Below, one piece after another: positions 46,875-60,563 of a stretch of DNA of 64,000 bases; position 1 is the stretch's first letter; each line of letters opens with the position of its first letter. The position numbers and the translations under genes are program-made. Source of the stretch: Phragmites australis (Eukaryota > Streptophyta > Magnoliopsida > Poales > Poaceae); contig NC_084940.1 in the NCBI RefSeq assembly GCF_958298935.1, forward strand, positions 191,001 to 255,000, written 5' to 3'. Under the pieces are notes generated by a model. That model was not told the origin of the DNA. It was given only the letters and a program-made list of their open reading frames with translations, and made no database searches.

Positions 46875-47842
46875 TTTTCTTTTCTTTTTTTGCCTCTGAC
46901 AAAGGCACAAAGGTCAAAACAGCATTGTCCTGGCTGCAAAACCCAACTAATTTCATGTAATTAGAGATTTACGGTTAGTCTTTGTGTAAGTAAAATGCCG
47001 TAGTTGAGCAAATGCAAGCTATAGTAATCAAATCATTGCTATCGTTCTCGGCCTCAATTCTGTGGCTACCTAAGGTGTTAGCTTTGCCCCCATACATCGA
47101 AGCATAATTAACAATGTTAATACGGTCATGCTACCTAAGGTGTTAGCTTTGCTCTTATCTATCTACAGAAGTAACTTGCTGCATTTCTTAAAAAATATAT
47201 GTTAGGGAACGCATGCAATTTGTTTCTGGGCCAGGAACTGACAAGTGTTTCCTGCATCTGATGTTATATAATAATCACATGGAGTACCAAAATCGTAACC
47301 AAATAGAGCTGTGAATGTGTCCCCTTATTTTAATTCTGCAGCACACGATATACCAGTAAAGCTAGTGGTGTATACTCTGCTCCTTCGTACTCATCCAGTA
47401 CTTAGAAATTGTCGCTTTTGACTTTCTTATTGTAACTTTGAGCACTAACTTTTAGCAAATGCATATAAAAACAACTGTAAGTGTCTAACATGTTCAAAGT
47501 ACACTAAATCTATTGATGTTGGTTGCACTTTACTTAACTAGATATTTTAAGAAATATGGTTAGCCAAAATTTAAACAGTAAAATCAAAAGTGCATTGACC
47601 AAGAGAAGCAGCAGGAGTTAAAGTAGATTTGAAGTGCATTGCAGCTAGCAGGCGAGATAGATTTGAAGGCTGCTCTGCTCTGCTCTTATCCTGTCGTCCA
47701 CGACACGACACGACACGACCGTGCAATTGCGTCTTCTCACGGACTGTCCCGCGAGCTGGGGAAGATGGCGACAAGGCCGTCTCCAACTACATGTCCGCCT
47801 AGCGCCCAGCTAGTGTTGTAGCCTGCTGCCTGTACTCTACTA
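46875..47842. other. 3' UTR and intergenic DNA
   Basis: No gene seen. ACCTAAGGTGTTAGCTTTGC occurs twice (about 47,070 and 47,135), a small local duplication. Confidence 0.5.
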
Positions 47843-48080
47843 CTTCTTCCATCCGATTTTAGATTTAGTATTTAAAATTAGATTTTAACTAAATTTTTCT
47901 CACAAATATATCATTTATAGCTACAAAATCTATATAGTATAAAATTATTTTAAATTATGAATCTAATTGTATAATTTTTAGACACTAGATATTCGTATAA
48001 TTTAATTAAATATTAGTTAAAGTATATGAAATTTAACTTTTACAATAAAATACGTCTACTATTTCTGAACTAACGGAGTC
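47843..48080. mobile_element. Stowaway-type MITE candidate
   Basis: The left end CTTCTTCCATCCGATTTTAG and the right end ACTAACGGAGTC resemble Stowaway termini around an AT-rich interior. The inverted match is loose and the right TA is not exact. Confidence 0.4.
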
Positions 48081-49079
48081 CTTGTATTTGTAGCAACTAA
48101 TTGAGGCTTCCTTAGCTTTTTAAAGCTTGTTCTATATGTGTACTGGACGTAGGGTATACGTACCACACATGTATGGGTCTGTTATCTATAGGCCGCTTGC
48201 ACGCACGGCACAACGAGCAGAGTCATCAAAAAACATGGATGCACTTGCATGCATTAATTGCAGTATAAGAATCTCTAACTAGACTTGTTTTATTGGTTTT
48301 AGCTTTGACACAACACGAATGCATAGATAAAATATTTCTCTGAATTCATAATTTTGAGCTTTCAACATACATGTATAGCTTAGCTTCAATGAGCTACATA
48401 CAATTAGGGTGAGTTTGATTATCTATATATGGTCTAGTTTGATTTGGTTTGTGAGATACATGGAGAAACTGTTTGGTTACTTATATGCACTTCTAGTCTT
48501 AGCTCACGGGATTAAAAATGGCTTCTCAGCCTGACAATGTGGAAACACAGAAAGAGTCAGACTCACGGTATGGAGATATGCGATTAACTAATGATGGTAT
48601 TAGCATATGATTAGTGAGTATTAAATTATATTAGTATATTTCAAATTAGATTAAGATATAATACGATAAATTAAGTACTACAGAGTGTATTTATGCAAAA
48701 TAAACTTTATATTAACACTTACTTTTTCATTTCAATATATACTTATACGGACAGCTAAATATAATCTCCTCTCAACCAGACGCCTAAGCAAGTGCAACCG
48801 ACGAAACAAAATGAAGCTGCGCTAGACTCAAATAAACCTGACTCACTAATATGAGCCAGATTACTGCGATGCTGACAACCAAACGGACTCATATGCAAAT
48901 GATCGATGCAAGCACCAACCCACGGTTGGGGTTCCATCCAACGGCTGCCCGTTTGACCAGTGAGCTCGATCAACCGTACGTGTTGACTTTTCCCTCCCTA
49001 GCAATATATAGAGAGAGAGAGAGAGATTGCCGAGAGTGAACGCGTGGATGGACGGATGGGATCGATCTGCAGCTGCTAG
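48081..49079. other. Intergenic DNA
   Basis: A possible hAT- or Harbinger-type MITE spans 48,415-48,892 (GGGTGAGTTTGATTATC against the complement of GACAACCAAACGGACTC), without a clear target duplication. No gene seen. Confidence 0.35.
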
Positions 49080-51482
49080 CTAGGTTGATAGACGTTGAGG
49101 ATGATGGATCCTCCTGGACTGGAGGAAGGACTTGTGCTTGCCCTCGGCGGAGGCCAGGAAGTCGAGGAAGGTGGCGAAGTCCGTGTCCATGTACCTCCGT
49201 GGGTTCTTCTCCTCGTTCACCAGCTCCGCCGCCGGCCCGATCACCCTCTCCGGCGGCAGGCTGTGCAGCGACGCCACCGAGATGCGCGACCGAGCCGAGT
49301 TCACGCGCACCCGGTGAAGCACGCTCTTGTAACGACCGTTGCTGTAGATCTGCACACAAGGCATGCATGAGATCATCATCAGATACATAGATCTGCACAC
49401 AAGGCAGGCAGGTATATATATATGAAAGAATAGAAATTGGTATTCCTGGAACTGAAACTTGCAATAATATTGTCTACATACCTCCAAGTGGTCTCCGATG
49501 TTGACGACGAGGCATCCGGGCAGGGGGTCGACGAGGACCCACCTGTCGGCGTGCCTGACCTCGAGGCCGTTCACCTGATCCTGGAGGAGGATGGTGAGGA
49601 AGCCGTAGTCGGAGTGGGGCGGCATCCCCAGCGTCAGATCCGGCTCCGGGCACGCAGGGAAGCAGTTGACGATCAGCATCTGCGACCCGGCGTCGCAATC
49701 GTTCAAGATGGCCTCGCCTCCTTCATGGCGGATGCCCAGCGCCCGGAGCACCGCCTCCATGAGCTCCTTGAACAGCCGCTGGCTCGCCCGCGCGTACGAC
49801 GACACCACCTCCCTGAATGCATGCATCAATGTATGTACGTATTCAGTCTTCAGGTGGTTCATGCATGCATGAATCTCGCTCATACTCCTAGGTTTAATCT
49901 TGTACGCATGCATGCATCTTGAATTAAACGATCGATCTGATGACTCAACTGTCGAGGGGCCCCCATGCATTGTCTGGGATGCTGCCCAGCCCACAACTAT
50001 TCTACGAGATATGATGAGAGCTGCTGAAAGCGAAATATAATTGGAAATACCTGTCCGTCTGATATTTTTCTTCTCCTATGCGTGTTCCCACCGTCGAGTG
50101 ACTGAAGGATTCTGATTTTTTTTCAGGCGTCTAAAACACTAGGAGGAGGTGTGCATAAGTAATGGTCGACGTACGTGTATATATTGGAGACTAGCTAGGA
50201 TTATATATACGAACGTGTATCTTAATTCGTTCTAAAAAAAATGGATGCATGCATATCAGTGGCTCAAACAATTTAAAGGTACTCGCATGCATGCAGCTCT
50301 TCTGTCTTTGTCGTGGAGGGAATGGGATGCGTATCCATGGTCATGGAAGGGATCGATACGCATACGCTTGCATTGGTAGCTGCAAAGGCTGCGCAGATTT
50401 TTATTATTTATTTTGCGGCAGCCGCAAAGGTACAAGTCGATGGATGGACGGATGTTGATTGATGAGGCAAGGAGGGAGCACATCCTGGCTGCCTTTAGTA
50501 GAGAGAGAGAGAGAGAGAGAGAGATATGTCCTCTGCTCTGCTCTGCTCTGCTCTACTCAACGCAGGGGCGGCGGGCCTTTGCAATTTCACCAAAAATATC
50601 TAAATCAACTAAAATTCAAAAAGAATTTGAAGTTGAAGGACAGTATGTTTAATAATCTCGCTTTCCTATATTGATATGCATATGCATAACAGGACGACAT
50701 CAATTATCATGTGGACAGTGAAAGTGAGGAAAATAAATAAGGATTGCGGCCAACACAACCCGCACGCCATTGGTGCACTGAGATTGCATTGCACGTATTG
50801 AATTGATCCATCGATCGATCGATTAAAAAGCTAACTGAAGTGATGCATGATTACGTACGTACCTGAGGTCGAGGGGCGCGTCTGGCCACGACGGGGCGAC
50901 GTCGGCGAGGTTGTTGCAGACGAGCTTGAGGAAGTCCCGCCAGCAGAGGACGCCGTCGTTGAGCTGGTTGAAGCTGGTGCCGTAGCGCACCGGGCAGCGG
51001 ATGTCGGAGGACATGTAGCGCGCGCGGTCCGCGAAGGGTAGCTCGAAGAAGCGGCGCGCCACGTCCAGCATCCTCCGCACGGTGTCCTCGTCCACGCCGT
51101 GGTTGACGATCTGGAAGAAGCCGTAGTCCCTGCAGGCCGCGTCCAGCTCGGCCAGGGCGGCGCCGCGCTCTGCGGGAGAGCGGAGGCGGGCGAGGTCGAT
51201 GACGGGGAGGCTGGTGAGGTTAGTGTCTGGGAGGGACGAAGCTGCTGCTGCTGCTGCTGGGCGGTCGGAGGGTTGGAGGACGTAGCGGGCGGGCAGCCTC
51301 GTAATGGTGCCGCGCTCGCACAGGTGGCGCACGCCCTTGAGCAGCACGCGCTCGTCGTCGTCGTCGTCGTCGTCGTCGCTGGGCTTGGCTTGACGGAGGC
51401 ATTGCTGCTGCTGCGGATGAGCTTCCGCGTGAGGAGGAGGAGGAGGTTTCGTGACGGGCAGGTGGAGGTCGAGAATTGCCAT
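49080..51482 (-). CDS. 2-oxoglutarate/Fe(II)-dependent dioxygenase
   Basis: Exons (minus): 51,482-50,863; 49,812-49,482; 49,349-49,080, in frame, 406 residues. The N-terminal DIOX_N region ([40 protein letters not shown]) precedes the double-stranded beta-helix with iron ligands His273 and Asp275 ([13 protein letters not shown]) and His329 (SVLHRV). The 2-oxoglutarate pair Arg339 and Ser341 is in RSRIS. All catalytic residues are present. It belongs to the large plant DOXC class (flavonoid, hormone and DMR6-like enzymes); sequence alone does not fix the substrate. Exon 1 holds a poly-Asp run and Ala/Gln low complexity from trinucleotide repeats. The intron 2 acceptor is duplicated 43 bp upstream. 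Confidence 0.88.
49345..49408 (-). repeat. Duplicated splice-acceptor segment in the dioxygenase gene
   Basis: TAGATCTGCACACAAGGCA (plus strand) occurs at 49,345 and again 43 bp further at 49,388, so two equivalent acceptors (minus strand TGTGTGCAG|ATCTA) exist. Only the inner one (exon from 49,349) keeps the dioxygenase frame. Confidence 0.75.
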
Positions 51483-51899
51483 GGATGCGATGGATCAATA
51501 CAGTAGAGTAGCAAGGTAGCAATTAGCTAGGCTCGAATCGATAGATCTCTTGGGCAGTGCGGATGAATGGGGGGAGGGGGGTATTTATATTGCGGGAAGA
51601 GGCGGTGGGAATGCATGGGCGGCCGGAGGATGCAACGCACGAGCCCTCCACTCGCTGTCTCTTGTGTTGCTTTTGCTCCCCTGTTCTCTTCTCCCCTGCT
51701 CTGCTCTGCTCTGCTCTGCTTCAGCTGCTGCAGCACTCATATTAATGTGCTTTCTCTACTTACTATTTAGCTCAATTAGCTACAATCAGATTGTTGGTTA
51801 TTGGCATCGGGTACATGTAATACATGTTTGTACATTGCATTTGAACAACGCCCGTTGACCCAGGGGCTCGCTGGCTAGCTTCACGTAGGATCCAGAGAC
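51483..51899. other. Dioxygenase promoter region
   Basis: GTATTTATATTGC at about 51,580 reads as a TATA-like box on either strand, about 100 bp upstream of the dioxygenase start. CTCTG repeats at 51,695-51,720. No gene. Confidence 0.45.
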
Positions 51900-52960
51900 T
51901 ATTAGAGGGATAAATAGGTGTCTCAATAAATTTTTTTTAAAATAAATAATTTTCTCTTATTTAATTATTTAACGCATCTTTATAAGTTAATCACAATAAA
52001 GAGCAAAACAAACGAGCAACGAAAACTCAGAATCAACCCAGAAAATTCGGAGAGTCCGGAGAAATGAGAGAAGAGTCCAGAGTTTTAGCAGAACATCGAT
52101 CGAAAAGTGAGTCTCTTGATTAAAATTGAACATGGTTCTACAGTGATCCAATCCATAACTTATCCCCTATAAAAGGCTGAAACTTGCAAAGAAAATCTAA
52201 AGATCCCCCATAAACTCTCTAGTCATTTCGGTGTTTTGAAATCAAACCGCCAAACCTTAGCACGCTTTTCAAAGCGTGATTAGTCGCCACTTGCTTTGCC
52301 TCAAGCAACCACTCCGATGTTGATACGTATCCTCCATCTTGCGATCCTGACCGCCGGTAAGTATCTCCTGTTTCCGATCCCTCGAGCCGCCTTGTCACTT
52401 GCACCAGCATATCTTTCGCTTGACTTTGTTAACGTGCTATCTTCATTCATCTTTCATACTTTGCTTGACCCCCACGTGTACTATTAGGATCACCTTTGAC
52501 TCCGCTCGACCTCTTTAATCATCCAGCACCAAGCACCTAACTTACCCCTGATCACCCGTCATCGACCGCTAAGTTGCATCTATTACCTGCACACCATGAA
52601 ACAAGTAAATACATATCTCTAACTCCATCTACAGTTAGTCTATAATCAAAATGTTCAATTGAAAACTCAAATAAACTCAAAGCACATTCCAATCAAAATT
52701 CAAATTCTGCTCAACTGTGGACTCTCCAAAGAAAAAAGCGAACACTCTGTAAAAATATGTGGACACTTTGTAAATCTCAGTAAACTCTAAATCTTCGGAC
52801 TATCTGAACAAAAGTACGGACCCTCTGCATAACCTAGACAATCCGAAACTCGACAAACAAAATCGACAATCTTATCGATCACTCGTCACATATAAACAAA
52901 GATATATTTTAACTTGGTTTCTCAAACAAATCTATGTATAGCCTAAACATTGAGCGGGCT
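51900..52960. mobile_element. LTR-retrotransposon relic
   Basis: No coding sequence. Repeated phrases on the AGTCCGGAG and GGACTCTC theme (52,040-52,080 and 52,725-52,870) and a TATA-like CTATAAAAGG at about 52,167 resemble LTR sequence. Termini and target duplication were not found. Confidence 0.3.
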
Positions 52961-55900
52961 TATTAGTGATCGAGTCTTCACAACTTAAAAAAAACTTAAG
53001 TCTACTAAAATCTATTAAAAAATTAAGAATTTGAGCGGCGGCATGTGCCCTTGCTGGTTTCGTCCATGAATCCCTGTCCACGTCAGACAAGGCCCTGCCT
53101 ACAATTGACTTTTCTTTGTTATTATTTCCTATTATTTCTCGCGCGCGCAATTTCAATTATTCTTTACTGCATTTTCTTATGGCTGGATGAAGGGGTCCCT
53201 AATTTCCGTTGCTTCCGTCTCACTTCTTCAGAGTTGAGAGTGATTACGGAGATGGAGCGATCCTGCTAGCTAGATTTAGTCTATTTCTCGATCTTTAGGT
53301 ATATTGCCAAGGGCAAGTGCATACCGACGGTGATAATCGGTCATTTATTATGGTAGTGCCTGTTGTTACGGCCGGCATCAATACATGTATATAGGTCAGA
53401 TTCATGTTGAAAGATCTATAAGCTATCTAGGCAGGTAGCTTTGATCGAGTGCTATATGCGCACAACATGCATCAAGTGCTAGAGATATATCAAAGTGATT
53501 CTCCAACAAAAAAGAAAGAAAGAAACTTTAGCGGTTTTATGTTGTTGCCTATATATATAGTTCATGGTTTCCTGACCACTACTCCATTTATTCTCCACTA
53601 AAGAATCGATCATATATTGTGCATGTCGTCACTCAGGATTAATCTGTGTTGATGAAACTAGACATGCATATAGCTATCTAGCTAGCTACAGACGATGTGT
53701 AACTTCTTTCCAAAAAAAAAAAAATTACTATATGATCCGGTTATGTGCTAGCAGGTATAGTTATTTCCAGAAGTGGAAAAGGTATACCATTATTCCAAGA
53801 CATAAAGCAGTCTAGAATCAGTACATGTCGCCATGTTATGCTGACTTGTGAAAAAGAAGGGGACAAAAAGGAAACCCTTCTCACATAGCCTATCTTTCAA
53901 TATAATTCATTTGTGTGTTGCATATACGTACGTAAGGGAAGTAAGATATTCTCAATCTTTTTAATGTCGGCCGGCCTAGTAGCTCGATCTTATTCTGTTT
54001 TGATTTGACTAGCAAATTAGGACGTGACTAGATCGACCAGCTCGTGTGCAACGAACGGCAGCATAAACCGTAGCTAGCGAAGATGCCTATATATTCCACG
54101 CTAGCTACGACGTTTAACCAAAACAACTGGATCGAGTAGATTTTTATCGATGGATGGAGCTCGGTCGATCGACAGTGCAATAAAAGAAAAATATTACTCG
54201 ATCGATGGAGAGATAAACAGGAAAACCAATATTTTTCTACTTACATATGAGCGCGGCCATGCATGCAGGCAGGAGATGGACCGAAGAAGCTGTCTGCTGG
54301 TCCATGGTCTTGGTCGTGTTCAATTCAATTGTAAGCTGCGCATGCGTTCATGATCGATCACGCAGCTGAGGAGAATTCTAGAAATGACCATGCATGGCAC
54401 GTGCCGCGGTCGGTCAAAAGTCCACGGACTCGATGCACGCCCGCAGGAAATTCATGAAGGAAATGCATGCACGATCAAGATGGAGCTAGCACTCATGCCT
54501 GCAAAGACCAAAGGTGTACATAATCGTGCGTGCGTTCAAACGTAGCTAGCTTACCTTAATTCGTTTCTGCCTTCAGCTCTCAGGAGAGGATCGATCGACA
54601 GCATGCACATCGATATTTCAGTGACTGACTGACTGACGTATATATTATATATCCGTAAAATCCACTATCTTCGTTCTGTGAAACTCACCTCATATATAGC
54701 AATAAACAGAGAGCAAACAAAGACATCTAATCTATAAAGGCTCGTCTAAAATTGTTACTACTATGAGAATTAATCTCCTGTGGTTAATTTTTCAAGGAGA
54801 AGAAACAGCAGCAGCAGCTGTTTAATTTGGCAGGCAGATGTCATTCTTAATTTCTCTCTGCACCGTAGCTAGCTTTGCAATTCTGGAAATAAACCGTTTT
54901 TAAATCCATGAGCAGGTGCAGGTCCGGGCGATGCGAAAGCAGGTGAAGTGTTTCCCCAGATTACCTACACCTCAACGAATATCATCCTGTCGCTCGCACG
55001 CTTTCACCTCATTCGTCATGACGCCACCATTGCGATCGAGCACACAAAGGCACTGCATGGATGATATACCATCGAATCACAGTCGCTCGTTAACTGATAA
55101 GAAAAACTTGGACCAAATTAGTCAACTCACTTGCGTCCCTAATATAAAACCATTTATTTATTCCTCTTTCAAGCAAGCAGATTTGTCAGACACCAAATCC
55201 ATGACGGATCTCATCTCCTGATTTGGACAACACAGGGATGCAGTGCTGATGCAAAGTGCAAGCACCAGTGACCAAACACTAGATATTCTCCAGGTCATTT
55301 GCATAGGTGCAAGTCCTGGTAGCATCTCACCCTAGTTTACTACCTGGTGGTTAACTACCACATCTGATCAAAAAGAGAGAGTTCAGGCGTCGATAACTCG
55401 AGGTCTCAAGCTCGTAATCCAATCCAACTGATTAACAAGGAAACCAATTGTTTGCGTGCCTTGTTGATACTAATATACCAGCAAGCGGAGCAGAGGCTGC
55501 AACTGATCCAAACAGTCGGCCAATCAGGCAGAGTAACTATGGGGCACCATAGCTCAGCCACTGTATGTGTATGATGATGACATAGCGTAAAAGGAGGGTT
55601 AAAGGGCTGCTAGGAGTTGACAAAGTACTTGCCAGCAAATGATACTAACTCCACAAGTGTCCACAGACAAGTAACCCAATGGACCTCTGGCCTTTATGAT
55701 AACAACCTAAAAGAAGTAATGCTTATACTGTTGTACAACCTTGTCACAGGTTTTCCTTTTCCAAGTGAATTCCTAACAGCTAAGCTCAGCCCTTGCATCT
55801 TTAAGAAGGTGCCAAGACCAGATGCGATACTTGAGCAAACCACCAGCCAGGATAGCTTGCGACATATAGGTTCCAAAAGATTTCAGCAAAACATACTTTA

Positions 55901-56143
55901 GCCTAAGATCAGCTCACATAGCCCAGATGACAATGGTGTCCATCGTTACAGTTTCCTGTCAATTTATTACACCTTTGGTACATAACTCTTGCATCTGAAA
56001 CTTTAGCACAAAAATCTGCTAGCAACCGCCAAGCTGCATTTCTAGGCCGCAGCTGTAGTCTACTGAAGTTCGGAGGTGTACTCTGCAAAATCCTATTTCC
56101 ATTGTGCCGGAGCTGCTGAGCTCCATTATATGAGTGGAACAAA
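52961..56143. other. Intergenic DNA and nucleotidyltransferase 3' region
   Basis: I see no gene from 52,961 to about 55,500, only AT-rich DNA with many GATC and TAGC palindromic words. From about 55,560 to 56,143 the sequence is likely the 3' UTR of the next gene. Confidence 0.5.
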
Positions 56144-59100
56144 TTACCGACAGATTTGTCGGTATGGCATTGGAAATTGACGTTGCTGCAGTTGTTGAAT
56201 CCCATTATTCAAGGGAATTAAATTACTTGGGGGCGGCCCCAGTATTCCCTTGCCAATGTGAGGAGAAACTGGCAGCTGAAGTGATAGCCCATAGCCAAAA
56301 CCAGAGGGGATAATACGAGGCCACGGAATATGCACAATCTGAGTACTAGATAGAGTGGGGTGTTCATATAGAATGGGAGGCATGACTTTAGCAGGAGCAG
56401 GAATGGGTAAACCAGTAGCAGGTTTAGCATTAGCATGTGAGTGTGGTTCCACATGGTGTACAGCATGCTTTGCTCTCTTTTGGAGCCCAGATCTGCACCC
56501 CGTGCTAAATTTCAGCTGCCGTTTTCTCTCGGCACGATTGATGCGAGGTTTGCTGACTAGCTCATTTGGGTTAAGTTGCCCAAACAAGAGGGACTTCAGC
56601 TTTGATGTGTCTATTTTACCCCTCATGAAATCAAACAAATTTAAAGCACAACCTCTAAGGCATTTGCAAATCTTCTGCATCTGCACTTTCCCTACAGACC
56701 TTGCGAAATTTTGTGACCGGTCCAAGAAATCCTCAACCTGCATGAAAAGGAGTAGTGAAAATAATGTTCTATTTCAGGGTAGGTGTCTAACCTTTTGTTA
56801 CTCTGTAGTACTCAATGCACAGAATACCTACACTTAAATTACCAACTCCTTTCTTCCAGAACTTAGAAATCCATGATGCTTCAAAATTGCTAGCGCAGAG
56901 TCCATGCTCCCATAAACTCTCTGCTGATAGTAGCTGCAGGACAAGGCAAAAATTGGCACTTACTAACAAGCACAATCAGCTATAACACATTGATAATTAA
57001 AAACCAAAGTTGATACAGTGTAAAACAAGCACAAACTAATATAAACAACAGGTCACTACATATTTGTAAACTCACAGGCTTACCATGGATAAATGCAGTA
57101 CTAATAAAGAGGGGGAAACAGACTAACCAAAGTTGAGAGGAATGGCATAATGTCTTCTATATGTCAATGCAATACAAGGTTACCATGTCGTAGCTAAAAA
57201 GTGAAATTGGACCAAACATAATGCTAGCAAGTAGCAGGGGTAGATTATAAAATTTTATGCATATATATGTCTATGTTCGAGCTTGGCAGTCTCCAATTTG
57301 TTCTACTTCCTGAAATAACCTAAGTACAGTACTAAATGTGTGGGTTGAAGAGCTGATTGAACCTACCAAGTAACAAACATAAGACAAGTTCTCATTGATC
57401 CAAATATGAAAACTAACATGCACCACAAACATAAGTAGAAGGTGAACCTTAAAATTACTCACTTTACTAATCAAAGATACAAACAGTTCAGCGACAGATT
57501 CTTTATTTCTGCTTCCAAATCCCTTAAACAGCAAGATGTTCCTCTCAACACTTGCACAATCTAAACCATCTGCAATGGCAAGAAATTAGTTATCATTGGT
57601 TCAAGCATGAGATATTTAGCCGAATGAAGCTAGTGAAAAGAAAAAAAAGGAGCAAGTATGATAGAAGATAACCTTTCAAAAAGGCAGAGAACGCAGGTAA
57701 TATTGGAGGATGCCGGGTCTGCGCTGCACATTGCACAAAGATTCAATTTCACTTTATTCATATAAAGAAAGCAAAGGAGTATTAAATGCTGATGCCTATC
57801 TGCTTACCCATGCATCTAATGAGCAACTACTCAAAATACCCACTATAAGACAGTTGAATGGCCCAAAATCCAGTTTCAGGTATGCAGCGTGCAGTAGCAT
57901 GAAGTTGAACATCCAACTCCATCGGCCAAAAAATAGACAGTGGGAAAGTGCAGCAAAAGGATTTCTGCCATCTCCTCTAACTGAGCATACATCCTAGCCA
58001 GCATATTTTGATGATAAAGGATATTATAAGCTCCTTAATGAATATCACCTTGCTTTCTAGAGAAATGAAGCCAAATGTTGTGCCTTTTAGCATATAGATC
58101 GATAAGTAATAGCGAACCAAAACAAAAGGTGTGGGGGAGAGGGGGGATACTCGTAGTTTAGTAAGCAAACAAAAAAATAATAACCCGTGTGTACCTGCAA
58201 ATGGAAAGCAACTAATGAAATAATTGACATCGAGCTCATTGTTAGTTCTCTTGGGCTATTCAGGTCATGTACCTTAGCCCAGAACTTCACCTGCAGAATA
58301 AATGAAAAAGAAAAACGATATTGTTATGACGTTATTTTAACTCAATTACATGGCTTTGTTATGTCATATCCAGGGTGAAAGAACAAGGACTCATACTAAT
58401 CAGGAAGACAAAGAACATTACATTACCAAGTAACTTAGTATCTGAAACCTTTCATCAAGTGAAGAAACAAATTTGAATATCATTGACCTTGTCATGCCAT
58501 CTTTGTTTTCAACCGAAATATCACACTCAACCCCAGTACCACGATCAATAACCTTCAGAATAGGCACCCTAGCACTTACAATAGGTAAAACTCCACAGCA
58601 AATTCCATCCCCTGAAATTTATTAAGTTATTGCAGAAGACAGATGGGCCAAGAAAAGAATGCATACAGATGATTCACTAAATTGTAAGAAAACTAAATTT
58701 TGCAGTGCAAATTTCTTTTTTAATCACAATATGTGTTATCCTGACGTTTGTGAAGTTAGACAAACCAACAAGTTGAGAAAGAATTTGAAATTAACTAAAA
58801 AAATATAAAGGGGCATGCACAAGACTTGTGAATCCGTGAACATATTCTGCTTAGGCAATGCTTACTCTGATGAGAATATAGAACTTTGGCAAATTTCCTA
58901 ATAACGGAAATCTTTTTCTTGCGATTACATTGATCCTCAGTATTAGCACTAAAATTGACAGAGAGGTCCAGGTCACTACGAGGAGTAAATAAATCCATGG
59001 TGAATGATCCAAATGCTTCCACGACTGGAAACCCGTAGTTGTTACCTGAAATGTTATGCTAAAAAAGGTCAAATCAACATGGAAGAGGCAAAAGTTCAAC

Positions 59101-60563
59101 CAGTAATCATAATATCACTTGCTAAAATATCCCCGTTAGCATGTGACAGATCTGTGATGTCCCGGACATATACAAGAGTCTAATAACAATTGTTTGCTCA
59201 TTGCTCAGTGAGTTTTACCCCCATGAAGTTCTAAACTTTTGTAGCAGATTAGCAACAGACTGATGTGACATCTTCATGTTTCCTAATAATTATGAAAGAA
59301 GTACATGGTGAAACATGATACTGTCGCTACATTACATGGTGATCTTATTCAGTTATCCGAGAATGTATAATGTTGGTCCTGCACTGCAGAATTTGCCTGT
59401 AGTATAGCAGCATTTTGTGGCAACCGATAAGTGAAAGAAAAATATTTCCAACAGGGAGATAAGTTAATGATATTCAATAATCACAGCTGCAAGAAATGGA
59501 AAATAGAGTCTCTTACCAAATATTTGATTTGTCATCTCCTTGAAGACATCAACCAAGGTCCTCCGTTGCTCATAGTCAGCTGGCTTGGGGCGCAGAATGG
59601 CATACACCTCCAGAAGTAAATCATTGAGAGTTGGAAGAAGGCTAGGATCGACTGAGATTGATGTCAACTCCTCTAACTCGAGACATTCTGCATGCCTGCA
59701 TAAGACTGCAAAGGAAAAGACAGGAAAAGACTGTCAAATCCACAGGATATGACACAGAGAGTGAGAAAATCTCATTTTTACTGGAACAACCAGAGGAGAT
59801 GAAAAATACAAAATCATGCTATGTAAAATGGAGAGGAAACAGATAAAGACTAGTCGATAAAAGGAATGTTAAAAAGAAGTTGGAAAGCAAAGACGGACCT
59901 ATGAATTTTTTAACACACACACACACACACACACACACAAGCATCAGCAGCATAGATTCGATCATGTCAGAATGCACCTGGCAATAATCAATTATATTCC
60001 AATCCCCACTGTCCCTCTCACTAAAGCTATTTGAGGCCCGAGTTGTACATCAGAGAAAATAAAAGTGAGAAGACCTAATTTCGTTAATTTCTCAAGCGCA
60101 CGGTTCATCCATTAGTTGCAGCAGAAACTGCGTATGGGACCAAAATCAGATACCGCAGTGCATGTTGAAAGTAGAAGAGAAGTGAGGGAAGTGGGAGGAG
60201 CAAAGCAAGTGGAGGAGTACCTTGGGGTTCCCACGCGCTTGCCTCACTGCACCTGCAACATGCCAAGGACGAGAGAAATCAATCACATCACTACAAGAAG
60301 AGCAACAGCGCTGGCCGCATTGGGGCAACAGCAACAGCGGGATTGGTTTGAAAAACAGCAACAGCGCGACCCATAGTTTCCCCCAAATGGAAGCCACCCA
60401 AAACGTTTCGTCGCCTATCGATCAAATTAAAATTTTGGGAATCGGAGGGGAGAGAGAGAGAGAGAGAGAGAGAGACGAACTGAGAGGAGTCGTCGTCGTC
60501 GGAAGTAGATGAGGACACGGAGCCGCTGGCCGTCGCCGCCGGAGAGGGCTGGGCCGCCGCCAT
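56144..60563 (-). CDS. Terminal nucleotidyltransferase, HESO1/TUTase-like (10 exons)
   Basis: Exons (minus): 60,563-60,481; 60,252-60,221; 59,705-59,517; 59,045-58,866; 58,611-58,427; 58,290-58,195; 57,718-57,673; 57,569-57,463; 56,933-56,832; 56,737-56,144. All junctions keep frame, giving 537 residues. The catalytic palm has FGSFTMDLF and SDLDLS (Asp126, Asp128), with the third carboxylate in VECDISVENKDG (Asp192). The PAP-associated part includes VKFWAKVHDLN, MSIISLVAFHLQ, PPILPAFSAFLK and SRNKESVAELFVSL. This is the non-canonical poly(A)/poly(U) polymerase fold; plant relatives such as HESO1 uridylate small RNAs and decay intermediates. The C-terminal 200 residues are basic then Pro-rich with IVHIPWPRIIPSGFGYG, a plant subgroup motif. 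The nucleotide added is not predictable from sequence. Exon 1 is Ser/Asp-rich. A (GA)n tract sits in intron 1 at 60,448-60,474. Confidence 0.9.
59918..59940. repeat. (AC)n microsatellite in nucleotidyltransferase intron 2
   Basis: About eleven AC dinucleotides in the intron between exons 2 and 3. Confidence 0.9.
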
